From NCBI RefSeq assembly GCF_019774615.1, contig NZ_CP081496.1:6076001-6140000 (forward strand): DNA of 64,000 bases, in the 5' to 3' direction. The first letter of the stretch is position 1. Each line of letters begins with the position of its first letter. Both the position numbers and the translations under genes were made by a program. Below are positions 16,031 to 24,774 of this stretch, one piece after another. This stretch comes from Streptomyces sp. BHT-5-2. Its GTDB lineage: Bacteria; Actinomycetota; Actinomycetes; Streptomycetales; Streptomycetaceae. The notes beneath the pieces were generated by a model. It saw only the letters and a program-made list of their open reading frames with translations, had not been told where the DNA came from and ran no database searches.

Positions 16031-17352
16031 AGCCCAGTCCTCTCGCCGGCGACGCCTTCCCCCTTACGCTGCCACGGACGGCACATTCCCAGGAAGCTCA
16101 CGAGCGCGAGAACGGCACACGACAGCTGTACGACCGCCATCGGAACGGCCGTCCGCTCGCCGGCGATCCCCACCAGCGGCGAGGCCACCGCACCGAGCAG
16201 GAAGGTCGAGGTGCCCAGCAGCGCGGAGGCGGAGCCGGCCGCGTGCGGGGTGCGCAGCAGCGCCAGGGTGTTGGTGCTCGGCATCACCAGCCCCATCGCC
16301 GACATCAGCACGAACAGCCCCGCGGCCACCGGTACCAGTCCGGCCTTGCCGAAGACCCCCGACGACATCAGCAGCAGGGCTGCGGCGGCCAGCGCGACCA
16401 GCGCCAGGCCGGTGCCCAGCACCTTGTCCAGGCCGACCCGGCCGACCAGCAGCTTGCCGTTGATCTGGCCGACCGCGACCAGCCCGACGGAGTTGAGGCC
16501 GAAGAGCAGGCTGAAGGTCTGCGGGGAGGCGCCGTAGATCTCCTGGACGACGAACGGCGAGGCCGAGATGTAGGCGAACAGCGCGGCGAAGGCGAACGCG
16601 CCGACCAGCAGATAGCCGGAGAAGACCCGGTCGGCGAGGAGGTCGCGCATGGTGCGCAGGGCCGGACCGAGGCCGCCGGGCTGCCGGCGCTCCGGCGGCA
16701 GCGTCTCGCCCAGCCGCCGCCAGACGAGGAGGGTGAGCAGCAGCCCGACCACGGTGAGCACCACGAAGACCCCGCGCCAGTCGGTGACCCGCAGGATCTG
16801 GCCGCCGATCAGGGGCGCGACCACCGGCGCGACCCCGGAGATCAGCATCAGCGTGGCGAAGAAACGGGCCATCGCCACCCCGTCGTACAGGTCGCGCACC
16901 ACGGCCCGGGCGATGACGATGCCGGCCGCGCCGGCCAGTCCCTGCAGCAGCCGGAAGCCGATCAGCACCTCGGCGTCGGTGGCGACCGCGCACAGGGCCG
17001 TGGCGAGCACATAGACGACCATGCCGACGAGCAGCGGCCGGCGGCGGCCCCACTTGTCGCTCATCGGGCCGACGATCATCTGGCCCAGGGCCATGCCGGC
17101 GAGGCAGGTGGTGAGGGTGAGCTGGACGGTGGCGGCCGGGCTGTGCAGGGCGGCGGTGACCTGCGGCAGCGCAGGCAGGTACATGTCCATGGAGAGCGGC
17201 GGGACCGCGGTGAGCCCGCCGAGGACGAGGGTGACGAGCAGGCTGGTGCGGCGGGCGGCGACCGGTGCGGCGGGCGCGTCCCGCCCTGATATGGCGGGTC
17301 GTTGGGGGCTGTCGTCCCGGGCCTCGGCGGCGGGGGCACCGGACTCTGTCAT
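16027..17352 (-). CDS. Bcr/CflA-type multidrug MFS exporter
   Basis: The 441-residue exporter has 12 hydrophobic segments. Signatures are the DMYLPALPQV segment after helix 1, the loop motif GQMIVGPMSDKWGRRRPL between helices 2 and 3, and GVAPVVAPLIGGQIL in helix 5 (the antiporter motif). The N-terminal 40 residues are cytoplasmic and Ala/Pro-rich. GGAG seven bases upstream supports ATG 17352 over the ATG at 17364. Its stop overlaps the serine hydrolase start, so export and hydrolysis may serve one compound, for example modification and efflux of an antibiotic. Confidence 0.9.
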   Translation of the reverse strand: MTESGAPAAEARDDSPQRPAISGRDAPAAPVAARRTSLLVTLVLGGLTAVPPLSMDMYLPALPQVTAALHSPAATVQLTLTTCLAGMALGQMIVGPMSDKWGRRRPLLVGMVVYVLATALCAVATDAEVLIGFRLLQGLAGAAGIVIARAVVRDLYDGVAMARFFATLMLISGVAPVVAPLIGGQILRVTDWRGVFVVLTVVGLLLTLLVWRRLGETLPPERRQPGGLGPALRTMRDLLADRVFSGYLLVGAFAFAALFAYISASPFVVQEIYGASPQTFSLLFGLNSVGLVAVGQINGKLLVGRVGLDKVLGTGLALVALAAAALLLMSSGVFGKAGLVPVAAGLFVLMSAMGLVMPSTNTLALLRTPHAAGSASALLGTSTFLLGAVASPLVGIAGERTAVPMAVVQLSCAVLALVSFLGMCRPWQRKGEGVAGERTGL

Positions 17353-17576
17353 GAGCGTCTCCATGATTCGGTGATGGCGGCCACCATCCTGGCACGCGGC
17401 ATGCGCGGCCCGGGGCGATCGGAGGCGGTCCCCGGGCCCCGAGGCCGGTCGTCGGACTCCCGTCGTTCGCCCCGACCGCCCTCAACTGCCGCCCGGTCCG
17501 CGGCCGCTGGCGGCACCGCCCGGCTCGCGCCCGATTCGCACCCGGTTCGCGCCCCGTCCGCCGTTACGCTGCCGCC

Positions 17577-18509
17577 ATGGCATATGACGCAGAGCGGGCA
17601 GGGGCGGCACAGGCGACACCGGTGGCACGGGCCGGGCAGGTGGGCGGCGCCGCCACCGCGGCCCGGCCGACCCTCCCGGCACCCGCTTCCCGGGGCCGCA
17701 CCCCGCGGACGGCTCCGGTGCCCCGGGAGGCCCGGGAGGACGGCGCGGCGGGCCGGAAGGTGGCACTGGTCACCGGCGCGGGCTCGGGCATCGGCCGGGC
17801 GGTCGCGCTGGCGCTGGCCGCCGACAACTGGACGGTGGTACTGGCCGGCCGGCGCGCCGAGGCACTGGAGGAGACCGCCCGCCAGGTGGGCTACGCGGGC
17901 ATCGAGGGCCCCGCCGTGCTGCCCGTCCCGACCGATGTCACCCGCCCCGACGAGGTCGCCGCCCTGTTCACCACGATCCGCGACCGCTTCGGCCGGCTGG
18001 ACCTGCTCTTCAACAACGCCGGCGCCTTCGGCCCGCCCGTCCCGTTGGAGGAACTCTCCTACGAGGACTGGCGGGCGGTGGTCGACGTCAACCTCAACGG
18101 CGCCTTCCTGTGCGCCCAGGCCGCGTTCCGCACGATGAAGGAGCAGGACCCGCAGGGCGGCCGGATCATCAACAACGGTTCCCTCTCCGCCCATGTGCCG
18201 CGGCCGCAGTCGATCGCGTACACCGCCACCAAGCACGCGATGACCGGCCTCACCAAGTCGCTGTCCCTGGACGGCCGTCCGTACCGGATCGCCTGCGGCC
18301 AGCTCGACATCGGCAACGCGGCCACCGAGATGACCGGCCGGATGCAGACCGGGATCCTCCAGGCCAACGGCCGCACCGAGGTCGAACCGGTGATGGACGC
18401 GGCCGACGTGGCCCGTACGGTCGTGCACATGGCGGCGCTCCCGTTGGAGGCCAATGTGCAGTTCGCGACGGTGATGGCGACCGCCATGCCCTACGTCGGG
18501 CGGGGCTGA
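17577..18509 (+). CDS. Short-chain dehydrogenase/reductase with long N-terminal leader
   Basis: The Rossmann core starts only at residue 60: VALVTGAGSGIGRAVALALA binds NAD(P), NNAG is at about 148, and the catalytic Ser, Tyr and Lys are in NNGSLSA and YTATKHAMTG. The first 58 residues are Ala/Pro-rich and of low complexity, so the true start could be further in; no better ribosome site was seen. The C-terminal segment AADVARTVVHMAALP is usual for the family. The substrate is unknown. The gene is followed by a hairpin and then by a PhzF gene. Confidence 0.85.
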   Translation: MAYDAERAGAAQATPVARAGQVGGAATAARPTLPAPASRGRTPRTAPVPREAREDGAAGRKVALVTGAGSGIGRAVALALAADNWTVVLAGRRAEALEETARQVGYAGIEGPAVLPVPTDVTRPDEVAALFTTIRDRFGRLDLLFNNAGAFGPPVPLEELSYEDWRAVVDVNLNGAFLCAQAAFRTMKEQDPQGGRIINNGSLSAHVPRPQSIAYTATKHAMTGLTKSLSLDGRPYRIACGQLDIGNAATEMTGRMQTGILQANGRTEVEPVMDAADVARTVVHMAALPLEANVQFATVMATAMPYVGRG

Positions 18510-18519
18510 CGCACCGCGG

Positions 18520-18543
18520 GCCGCCCGGGAATAGCCGGGCGGC
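18520..18543 (+). terminator. Hairpin after the SDR gene
   Basis: Nine-base arms GCCGCCCGG and CCGGGCGGC pair perfectly around a six-base loop, 10 bp after the SDR stop and 20 bp before the next start. No T-run follows. Confidence 0.5.
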
Positions 18544-18562
18544 GGCGGATGGTTCTCCGGCC

Positions 18563-19474
18563 ATGACTGTCGAAAACGCCGCCGGGGACGCCGCCCGCGC
18601 CCCCGAGATCCTCCGCTACACCGCCTTCTCCGCCGACCCCGCGGGGGGCAACCCGGCCGGCGTCGTCCTGGACGCCACCGGGCTGGACGACGCCGCGCAG
18701 CTGGCCATCGCCGCCGAACTCGGCTACTCCGAGACCGCGTTCCTCACCGCGCCGCCCGAGGGCCTGGGCGAGCCCGGCCGGGCGTACACCATCCGGTACT
18801 TCAGCCCGCTCGCCGAGGTCGCCTTCTGCGGCCACGCCACGGTCGCCACCGCGGTCGCCCTGGCCGAGCGGCAGGGCCCCGGCGACCTGGTCTTCGCCAC
18901 CCAGGCGGGCCCGGTCCCGGTCACCGTCACCCGGCAGGACGGCGCCCTGCGGGCCACCCTCACCAGCGTCGAGCCGCGCATCGAGCCGATCGCCCCGGCC
19001 GACCTCACCGAGGCGCTGGCCGCCCTGGACTGGCCGGCCGCCGACCTCGACCCGGCCCTGCCGCCCCGCATCGCCTACGCCGGCGCCCGCCACCTGGTCC
19101 TCGGCGCCGCCACCCGCGAGCGACTGGCCGAGCTCGCCTACGACTTCGACCGGCTGGCCGCCCTGATGCGCCGCCTGGACCTGACGACCCTTCAGCTGGT
19201 GTGGCGGGAGAGCGACACGGTCTTCCACGTCCGCGACCCGTTCCCGGTCGGCGGCGTGGTGGAGGACCCGGCGACGGGCGCCGCGGCCGCCGCCTTCGGC
19301 GCGTACACCCGCGCCCTGGGCCTGACCACCGCCCCCGCCACCCTCACCCTCCACCAGGGCCACGACCTCGGCCGCCCCGGCCTCCTCACCGTCGACCTGC
19401 GCCCCGGCGACCCCCGCTCGCACGTCAGCGGCACGGCCACGCGCATGGAGGCGACGGTGACGGCGGGCGCCTGA
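18563..19474 (+). CDS. PhzF family protein
   Basis: The 303-residue protein has both halves of the PhzF fold: GGNPAGVVLDATGL, ELGYSETAFLTAP, IRYFSPLAEVAFCGHATVA in the first, and PVGGVVEDPATGAAAAAFG followed by LHQGHDLGRPGLL in the second. The catalytic Glu is expected in the GYSETA motif and the conserved Asp in EDPATG. It is of full family length, unlike the paralogue at 10006-10728, which is 60 residues shorter. The ATG lies 53 bp after the SDR stop. Substrate is unknown. Confidence 0.88.
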   Translation: MTVENAAGDAARAPEILRYTAFSADPAGGNPAGVVLDATGLDDAAQLAIAAELGYSETAFLTAPPEGLGEPGRAYTIRYFSPLAEVAFCGHATVATAVALAERQGPGDLVFATQAGPVPVTVTRQDGALRATLTSVEPRIEPIAPADLTEALAALDWPAADLDPALPPRIAYAGARHLVLGAATRERLAELAYDFDRLAALMRRLDLTTLQLVWRESDTVFHVRDPFPVGGVVEDPATGAAAAAFGAYTRALGLTTAPATLTLHQGHDLGRPGLLTVDLRPGDPRSHVSGTATRMEATVTAGA

Positions 19475-19789
19475 CCGGAGGGGCGGGGCGGTCCCGGCCG
19501 GAGACGGCCCCGCCGCCACGGGGCGCCGGATCCGCCCGGCCGGGGCCTTCGGGGCGGACCGCAGCGGGACGGAGAAGAGCCCCTCCGGACCGGGCGGGCC
19601 GGGCGGGGGGCGGGGGGGCGCACCATGCCTCCCCGCCCCCCCCGGGAACGCCTCCACGGCACCCCGAGGGCCGCCACCCTCCCCGGTCGCCGATCCCTCA
19701 CGCCAACTCCACACCGCGCCCCCTGCCGCCCCACCGCCCCCGATGGCAGCCTGACTGCTCCGATCCGCCCCTACCGATCGGAGCGACTC
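19475..19789. other. Intergenic region before a secreted protease
   Basis: These 315 bp hold no gene that I can support. The sequence is GC- and C-rich with runs of G and C (for example around 19600-19620), and the part before 19790 contains GGAG at a proper distance from the protease ATG. An in-frame opening from 19625 would add 55 residues but would destroy the signal peptide, so I reject it. Confidence 0.5.
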
Positions 19790-20794
19790 ATGCGCCCAAC
19801 TCGCGCCTCCATACCGGCCGTTGCCACCGGCGCGCTGCTCGCCCTGCTGCTCCCCACCGGTCAGGCCGGCGCCGCAACCCCACGGCCCGACCGCCCCGCG
19901 CCCACCGCCGCCACAAGCCTCGGCACCTTCTGGACCGCCGCCCGGATGCGCTCGGCCACCCCACTCGACCGCCCCACCCGCACCGCGAAGGCACCCCACC
20001 GGACCGCGGTCCCCCGCAGCACCCCCGAGATCGTCCTCCCCACCCTCCCCCGGCTCCCCCGGCTCCAGCTCCCGCAGCTGCCGTCGCTCCCGCCCCTGCC
20101 CCCCTTGCTCCCCGGCGTCGAGACCGGCGGCCCCTGGACCGCCCGCGGCGCGGTCACCCACACCACCGGCCGGGTCTTCTTCACCTACCAGGGGCGCCCG
20201 GCCTCCTGCTCCGGCGACGCGGTGACCAGCGCCGACAAGAGCACCGTGCTGACCGCCGGCCACTGCGTGAAGCTGACCGGCAGTTGGCACACCCACTGGG
20301 TGTTCGTCCCCGGCTACCACGACGGCAGGGCCCCGTACGGGAAATGGAGCGCGACGAAGACCCTGGCCACCCCCCAGTGGGCGGCCCGCGAGGACCTCGA
20401 CTACGACGTGGGCGCCGCGGTCGTCGCCCCCCTGGGCGGCCGCAGGCTCACCGACACCGTCGGCGGCCAGGGCCTGTCCTTCAACTCCGGCTACCAGAAG
20501 CAGATGTACGCCTTCGGCTACCCCGCCGCCGCCCCCTACGACGGCAGCAAGCTCGTCTACTGCTCCGGAACGACCCTCAGGGATCCGCTGCTCTCCACCG
20601 ACCACGGCCTCCCCTGCAACATGACCGGCGGCTCCAGCGGCGGCCCCTGGTTCACCTCGTTCAACCCCCGAACCGGCACCGGCCTGCAGTCCTCGGTGAA
20701 CAGCTTCGGCTACCAGTTCCTGCCGAACACCATGTTCGGCCCCTACTTCGGCGCCGACGCCAAGAACCTCTACGACAAGGCCCAGCACTCCTGA
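19790..20794 (+). CDS. Secreted chymotrypsin-fold serine protease (intact triad)
   Basis: The 334-residue protein has a signal peptide (ATGALLALLLPTGQAGAAT) and a Pro/Leu-rich propeptide-like region to about residue 110. The protease domain shows the catalytic His in VLTAGHCVK, the Asp in DLDYDVGAAVV and the Ser in GGSSGGPWF. The pattern resembles glutamyl-endopeptidase/V8-like secreted proteases of Streptomyces. A CSGDAVTS and a CSGTT...PCNMTGG pair of cysteines may form disulfides. GGAG lies six bases before the ATG. Secretion and protein breakdown outside the cell are the likely role. Confidence 0.85.
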   Translation: MRPTRASIPAVATGALLALLLPTGQAGAATPRPDRPAPTAATSLGTFWTAARMRSATPLDRPTRTAKAPHRTAVPRSTPEIVLPTLPRLPRLQLPQLPSLPPLPPLLPGVETGGPWTARGAVTHTTGRVFFTYQGRPASCSGDAVTSADKSTVLTAGHCVKLTGSWHTHWVFVPGYHDGRAPYGKWSATKTLATPQWAAREDLDYDVGAAVVAPLGGRRLTDTVGGQGLSFNSGYQKQMYAFGYPAAAPYDGSKLVYCSGTTLRDPLLSTDHGLPCNMTGGSSGGPWFTSFNPRTGTGLQSSVNSFGYQFLPNTMFGPYFGADAKNLYDKAQHS

Positions 20795-20861
20795 ACCCCG
20801 ACACCACGAGGGACCGCTCCGCCCGGACGACGTGAACAGGCCCGTCCCCCCGCATCCTCAC

Positions 20862-21251
20862 TCACCCGACGCCCGCGACCGCCCGCTCCGTTGCCCCTCC
20901 CCGCACCGCACAGGCCCCGTCCCGCGGCCCGCAGGACACCGTGACCACCCCCGTCCCGACCCCGCCGGACGGCCGGACGGTCACCCCGCCCTCCCGGTGC
21001 CCCGCACCGAAGGTGTCGTCCCGCCACCCCAACAGCGCCGACGCCAACACCACGATCAGCACCAGCACCACGAACACCAGCAACGGCCGCACCCGCTCCA
21101 TCGTCCGGCGCAGCCGCCCGTCCCGCCGGCCCGGCCCGCGATCCCCCGGCTTCGTCCCCGTCCCCGGCCCCGTTCCGGAACGGCGACGCCACCCCAGCGT
21201 CCGCCCGATCCGCCGCTTCCAATACACCAGCCGGTAGTAGTGCTTCAGCAC
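20862..21251 (-). CDS. Probable single-span membrane protein
   Basis: The 129-residue product starts at a GTG with GAGGGGG seven bases upstream. A basic N-terminal half (KHYYRLVYWKRRIGRTLGWRRR) is followed by one strongly hydrophobic helix (LLVFVVLVLIVVLASALLGW, about residues 57-76) and a Gly/Val-rich outer tail with two Cys. No family is recognised. The ribosome site and helix make it more likely real than chance, but the long GC-rich frames here mean caution. Confidence 0.5.
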   Translation of the reverse strand: MLKHYYRLVYWKRRIGRTLGWRRRSGTGPGTGTKPGDRGPGRRDGRLRRTMERVRPLLVFVVLVLIVVLASALLGWRDDTFGAGHREGGVTVRPSGGVGTGVVTVSCGPRDGACAVRGGATERAVAGVG

Positions 21252-21333
21252 CTCGGCGCCCCCTCATGTGACTGCCCGGGAAGTCACGAGACTACTGCCA
21301 CCCGCCGACCCCGACCCCCCACCGTTGCGCCAA

Positions 21334-21380
21334 GGGCCCCGCCCCGACCCCCTGAGCAGGCGGGGGACGGGGCGGGGCCC
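21334..21380 (-). terminator. GC-rich terminator after the secreted protein gene
   Basis: Two 19-base arms (21334-21352 and 21362-21380) pair at 18 positions around a nine-base loop. The hairpin begins 18 bp after the stop of the gene at 21398-21964. Confidence 0.7.
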
Positions 21381-21397
21381 GGGCGGCATCCGCCGTG

Positions 21398-21964
21398 TCA
21401 GCCCAGGTCGGCCAGTCCCTTGACCGGAAGCCGGTCCGTCGACGGCAGACCCTTCGGGGGCAGGACGCCGCCCAGCGCGTCCCCCGACGCCGCGTCCGTC
21501 AGCGACTTCCCCGGCAGCGCGTCGGTCAGCCCCTGCTTGTGTCCCTGCCCGTGCCCCTGCTTGTGTCCCAGCTTGTGCCCGGCCAGCCCCTCCGTCGGCA
21601 GTCCGCCGAGCAGTCCGCCCTCGGTGGTGCCCGCCCGCGCCGCCTCGCCCAGCAGCCCCCCGGCGGCTCCGGTGGCCGTCCCCGCCGTCTCCGCCGCCTT
21701 CGGCGTCACCTTCGCCGCGGTCCCGCCCACCGCGTTGCCCGCCTCGGGCACCACCTTGTCGACGACCGCGCCCTGGGCCCCGCCCGCGACGTGCGTCGCC
21801 TGCTGCGCGGCCCCGCCCGCCACGCTCCCCAGGCCACCGGCGTCCACGTTGGACAGCCCGCCCAGGTCGGGGGTCTTCGGTCCGTCGGCGGCGTGGGCTC
21901 CGGCAGCCGACCCCAGCGTCACCGCGGCCGCGGCCATACCCACTGCCGTCAGAACTCGTCGCAT
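21398..21964 (-). CDS. Small secreted Gly/Ala-rich protein
   Basis: A signal peptide (VLTAVGMAAAAVTLGSAAGAHA) begins this 188-residue protein. The mature part is low in complexity: Gly/Ala/Thr-rich helices (GGAAQQATHVAGGAQGAV), then a short His/Lys/Gly run (GHKLGHKQGHGQGHKQG) that could bind metal, and a Pro/Leu-rich end. GAGGAG lies five bases before ATG 21964. It resembles many small exported Streptomyces proteins of unknown role; a cell-wall or surface location is likely. Confidence 0.7.
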   Translation of the reverse strand: MRRVLTAVGMAAAAVTLGSAAGAHAADGPKTPDLGGLSNVDAGGLGSVAGGAAQQATHVAGGAQGAVVDKVVPEAGNAVGGTAAKVTPKAAETAGTATGAAGGLLGEAARAGTTEGGLLGGLPTEGLAGHKLGHKQGHGQGHKQGLTDALPGKSLTDAASGDALGGVLPPKGLPSTDRLPVKGLADLG

Positions 21965-22100
21965 CAAGGCTCCTCAAGGAATGGAGATCTGCTTGTGTGA
22001 TGAGAACGATGAGCTGCGCACCCGGACACGCCCGCCCGCCACCGGCCCGGCGCACACAGCAACCGGGGGGCGGACACAACCCCGGGACACGCCGGGGGCC

Positions 22101-23294
22101 TCAGGCCGAGTCGCCGCCGGTGCGAGTCCCCGCAGGCACCGGTGTGCCGTGCGCCTCATGAGCCTCGGCCGGCGTGGCCGGCGCGCGTGATACGGCGGGG
22201 CGTCGGGCATGTCGACGGCGCGGTTCGACGTGTTGCCGAACGTCGTCGATGCCGCGCCGCATCGTGGTGCGGAGCCACTTTCCGAGGGGGCGTTCGATGA
22301 AACGGTGGAGAAGCCAGGCGGCCACCAGCATGAGGACCGTCACCCCCGCCACCAGCAGCGGCGCGGGAATCCGGTTCCGGAAGTGGTGGATGAGCGTCAT
22401 GCCGATGTTCATGTGGATGACGTAGAGCGGGTAGGTGAGCGCCCCCGCGGTCGTGAGCCACTTCCACTGGATGCGGTCGAAGCGACCGAGCGCAATGGCG
22501 CCGACGGCGGCGAACCCGGCAATGATCAGCAGGCGGGCCGGCCAGGTGGGCAGGGCGTCCACGGCCGCCCTGCCGAGGTTCGTCGCCAGCCGGTAGTCGA
22601 TATAGCGCTGGGCGAGGAGGAGTTGCAGCACCACGATCGCCCACAGAACCGCGTTGGGCCGAAAGCGCCGCATCAGATAGAAGGCGATGCCGGCGATGAA
22701 GAACGGCGCGTACTGCGGCATCGCGAACGCCGTGAGCAGAGGGGTCTTCAGGACCGGCGCGAGGGCGGCGGCTGCGGTCCATACGCCGCACAGGATCAGG
22801 CAGTTGCGATAGGTGACACCGAACAGCACCACCACGACCATGATCAAGTAGAACTTCAGCTCCACGAAGAGCGTCCAGTACACCGGGTCCACGTTGGGTG
22901 TGTTGTTGCCGCCCTGGAGCATGGTCAGGTTGGTGATCACCGTGTCCCAGCCGTGCAGGGAGCTGACCTCCGGCCACATCTTGACGACCACGACGGTGAG
23001 CAGGATGCCGACCCAGTAGGCGGGGAACAGCCGGGAGAGGCGGGATACGGCGAACTCGCCCACCGTGCGGCCCCACACGCTCATACAGATCACGAAGCCG
23101 CTGATCAGGAAGAAGATCTCGACCCCGAGCCAGCCGTACTGGGCCAGCTTGTGGGCGGTCGGGAAGATCGTGTCCGTGCTGTGGCCCCATGGCCGCGCCA
23201 ACGCCACGTAGTGGTAGCAGACCACCATCAGGGCGGCCAGCAGCCGCAGCCCGTCAAGCACGGCAAGCCTGTTTCCTGTACGGCGCGCGGCCAT
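22101..23294 (-). CDS. Acyltransferase family (OafA/YrhL-like) membrane protein
   Basis: This 397-residue protein has about ten membrane helices. The family signatures are visible: LDGLRLLAALMVVCYHY with the catalytic His, EIFFLISGFVICMSVWGRTVGEF, SRLSRLFPAYWVGI and, later, YWTLFVELKFYL. The C-terminal tail (RRGIDDVRQHVEPRRRHARR onwards) is basic and cytoplasmic. Such enzymes O-acylate surface polysaccharides, peptidoglycan or natural products. It stands alone, with nothing nearby to name the acceptor. Base composition is a little less GC-rich than in region 1. Confidence 0.9.
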   Translation of the reverse strand: MAARRTGNRLAVLDGLRLLAALMVVCYHYVALARPWGHSTDTIFPTAHKLAQYGWLGVEIFFLISGFVICMSVWGRTVGEFAVSRLSRLFPAYWVGILLTVVVVKMWPEVSSLHGWDTVITNLTMLQGGNNTPNVDPVYWTLFVELKFYLIMVVVVLFGVTYRNCLILCGVWTAAAALAPVLKTPLLTAFAMPQYAPFFIAGIAFYLMRRFRPNAVLWAIVVLQLLLAQRYIDYRLATNLGRAAVDALPTWPARLLIIAGFAAVGAIALGRFDRIQWKWLTTAGALTYPLYVIHMNIGMTLIHHFRNRIPAPLLVAGVTVLMLVAAWLLHRFIERPLGKWLRTTMRRGIDDVRQHVEPRRRHARRPAVSRAPATPAEAHEAHGTPVPAGTRTGGDSA

Positions 23295-23736
23295 TGTGTA
23301 ACCCCCGTAGCACCCTGGTCAGGAGCGCCATGATCGAAGAAGCTCACGGGCCACGGAGAACCGGCGAGCAAGTCGTCCACTTTTCATGCTTTCACAGACC
23401 GCAGAGCAGTCGACCCTCGTAGCATGTGGCAATAACCACAACCGGAATTCAGAACCCATACCGCCGTTCCGGACTCCGACCCTCCATTTCTTCTGGGGCG
23501 AATTCTCCGAGATTCCCGGACACCGGGAAATAGATACCGCATCGAGACCAGCGGTCCATCGCGTCGAGATCCGTACTGCCGATCATTCGCGACCTGCCCC
23601 TCGTTGAGCACGACCGGTCCCGGCGAACTCCCGCCGGTGCCCAAGAGGCCGGAGGCTCCTGCCGGCAGCCGCTCGGACCGACGGCACATGGCAACGCCAC
23701 ACACGGCCCCGGTGGCGCGAACTACCCTCACCTCTC
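23295..23736. other. Intergenic region, lower GC, no gene supported
   Basis: These 442 bp separate the acyltransferase from the restriction gene and are visibly less GC-rich (for example around 23440-23530). Divergent promoters for both neighbours must lie here, but I see no convincing -35/-10 pair. Short open frames on both strands lack ribosome sites and family features. The drop in GC is consistent with the edge of acquired DNA. Confidence 0.5.
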
Positions 23737-24690
23737 ATGGATTGGCTTGATCGCGTCGCGAAACTGAGGCAATGGACGAACGACGGCGTCCGGGCTCCGC
23801 ACAAGCCGTTGCTGCTGCTGTACGCACTCGGCAGCTATCAGCAGGACGCCGACGGCGAACTGCGCTACAGCGCGGTCGAGAACGAACTCAGGCAGTTGCT
23901 CACCGAGTACGGGCCCGCGCACCCGACCACCCCCGCATATCCCTTCCACCACCTCGTCAGCGACGGTGTGTGGGAGGTCCGAACCGACCAGGGCCCGGGC
24001 AGCCCCGGAAGCGGGGTCCGAATCCTTCGGTCCAGCGGAGCCGCCGGCCGGCTCGCTCCCGACCTCCGCACCGCGCTCGCCAGGGATTCGTCGCTGCTGG
24101 GCCGGCTCGTCAGATTGCTGCTGGACACCCATTTCCCGCCGTCCCTGCACATCGATCTGTGCGAGGCCGTCGGCCTCGATCTGGAACTCGCCGAGATCGG
24201 TCCGGTGACCGGCACGAGCACCGCCGCCCGGAGACAACGCGATCGGCGCATGCGTGAACTCATACTCACCGCCTACGAGTTCCGGTGCGCTTTCTGCGGC
24301 TACGACGGGGTCCTCGGCACAAAATCGGTAGGGCTGGAAGCCGCGCATGTGCGCTGGTGGTCACACCACGGGCCGGACGAGGTCGACAACGGCCTGTGCC
24401 TGTGCTCGCTGCACCACAAACTCTTCGACAGGGGCGTCCTCGGCCTCGGGGACGACCACCGCATCCTCGTCTCCCCACGTTTCGCCGGCCGCAGTCAGGC
24501 CAGCCAACAGCACGTACTCGCCCTCGCCGGCCAACCGCCCATCGGCCCCCGGCCGGGCAACGCACCGATCGCCCGACGACACCGCGAATGGCACATCCGC
24601 CAGGTCTTCCACCACGTGCCGCCGAAGCCCGACCGACGCGATTTCACTCGGGCGGAATCGAGGCGGGGGCCGACCGAAGAGGCGCCCTGA
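23737..24690 (+). CDS. Phosphorothioate-DNA-dependent type IV restriction endonuclease (SBD-HNH)
   Basis: The 317-residue protein has an N-terminal sulfur-binding domain (opening DWLDRVAKLRQW, then APHKPLLLLYALG, and the YPFHHLVSDGVWEV segment with the conserved Tyr-Pro pair near residue 69) and a C-terminal HNH nuclease. In the latter, CAFCGYDG, LEAAHVRWW, DNGLCLCSLHHKLFDRG provide the zinc Cys and the His/Asn/His active site. This two-domain order is that of the compact ScoMcrA/SprMcrA relatives which cut DNA carrying Dnd phosphorothioate. It stands alone with no dnd genes in view, as expected, since a host with the modification could not carry it. Confidence 0.85.
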   Translation: MDWLDRVAKLRQWTNDGVRAPHKPLLLLYALGSYQQDADGELRYSAVENELRQLLTEYGPAHPTTPAYPFHHLVSDGVWEVRTDQGPGSPGSGVRILRSSGAAGRLAPDLRTALARDSSLLGRLVRLLLDTHFPPSLHIDLCEAVGLDLELAEIGPVTGTSTAARRQRDRRMRELILTAYEFRCAFCGYDGVLGTKSVGLEAAHVRWWSHHGPDEVDNGLCLCSLHHKLFDRGVLGLGDDHRILVSPRFAGRSQASQQHVLALAGQPPIGPRPGNAPIARRHREWHIRQVFHHVPPKPDRRDFTRAESRRGPTEEAP

Positions 24691-24722
24691 ACGATCTCGC
24701 GGTGCCCGGTGCCGGGATAACG

Positions 24723-24761
24723 AGCAGCCCTCTCCCGAATGTCATTCGGGAGAGGGCTGCT
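24723..24761. terminator. Perfect 18-bp bidirectional terminator
   Basis: Arms 24723-24740 (ending CTCCCGAAT) and 24744-24761 (starting ATTCGGGAG) are perfectly complementary around GTC, with TTCGGCTTTC after the right arm. It separates the restriction gene from the convergent toxin-immunity pair. Confidence 0.85.
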
Positions 24762-24774
24762 TCGGCTTTCGTGA

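Noticed and set aside
19625..19789. N-terminal extension of the secreted protease
   Set aside because: It would put 55 Pro/Arg-rich residues before the signal peptide, and GGAG supports the start at 19790.
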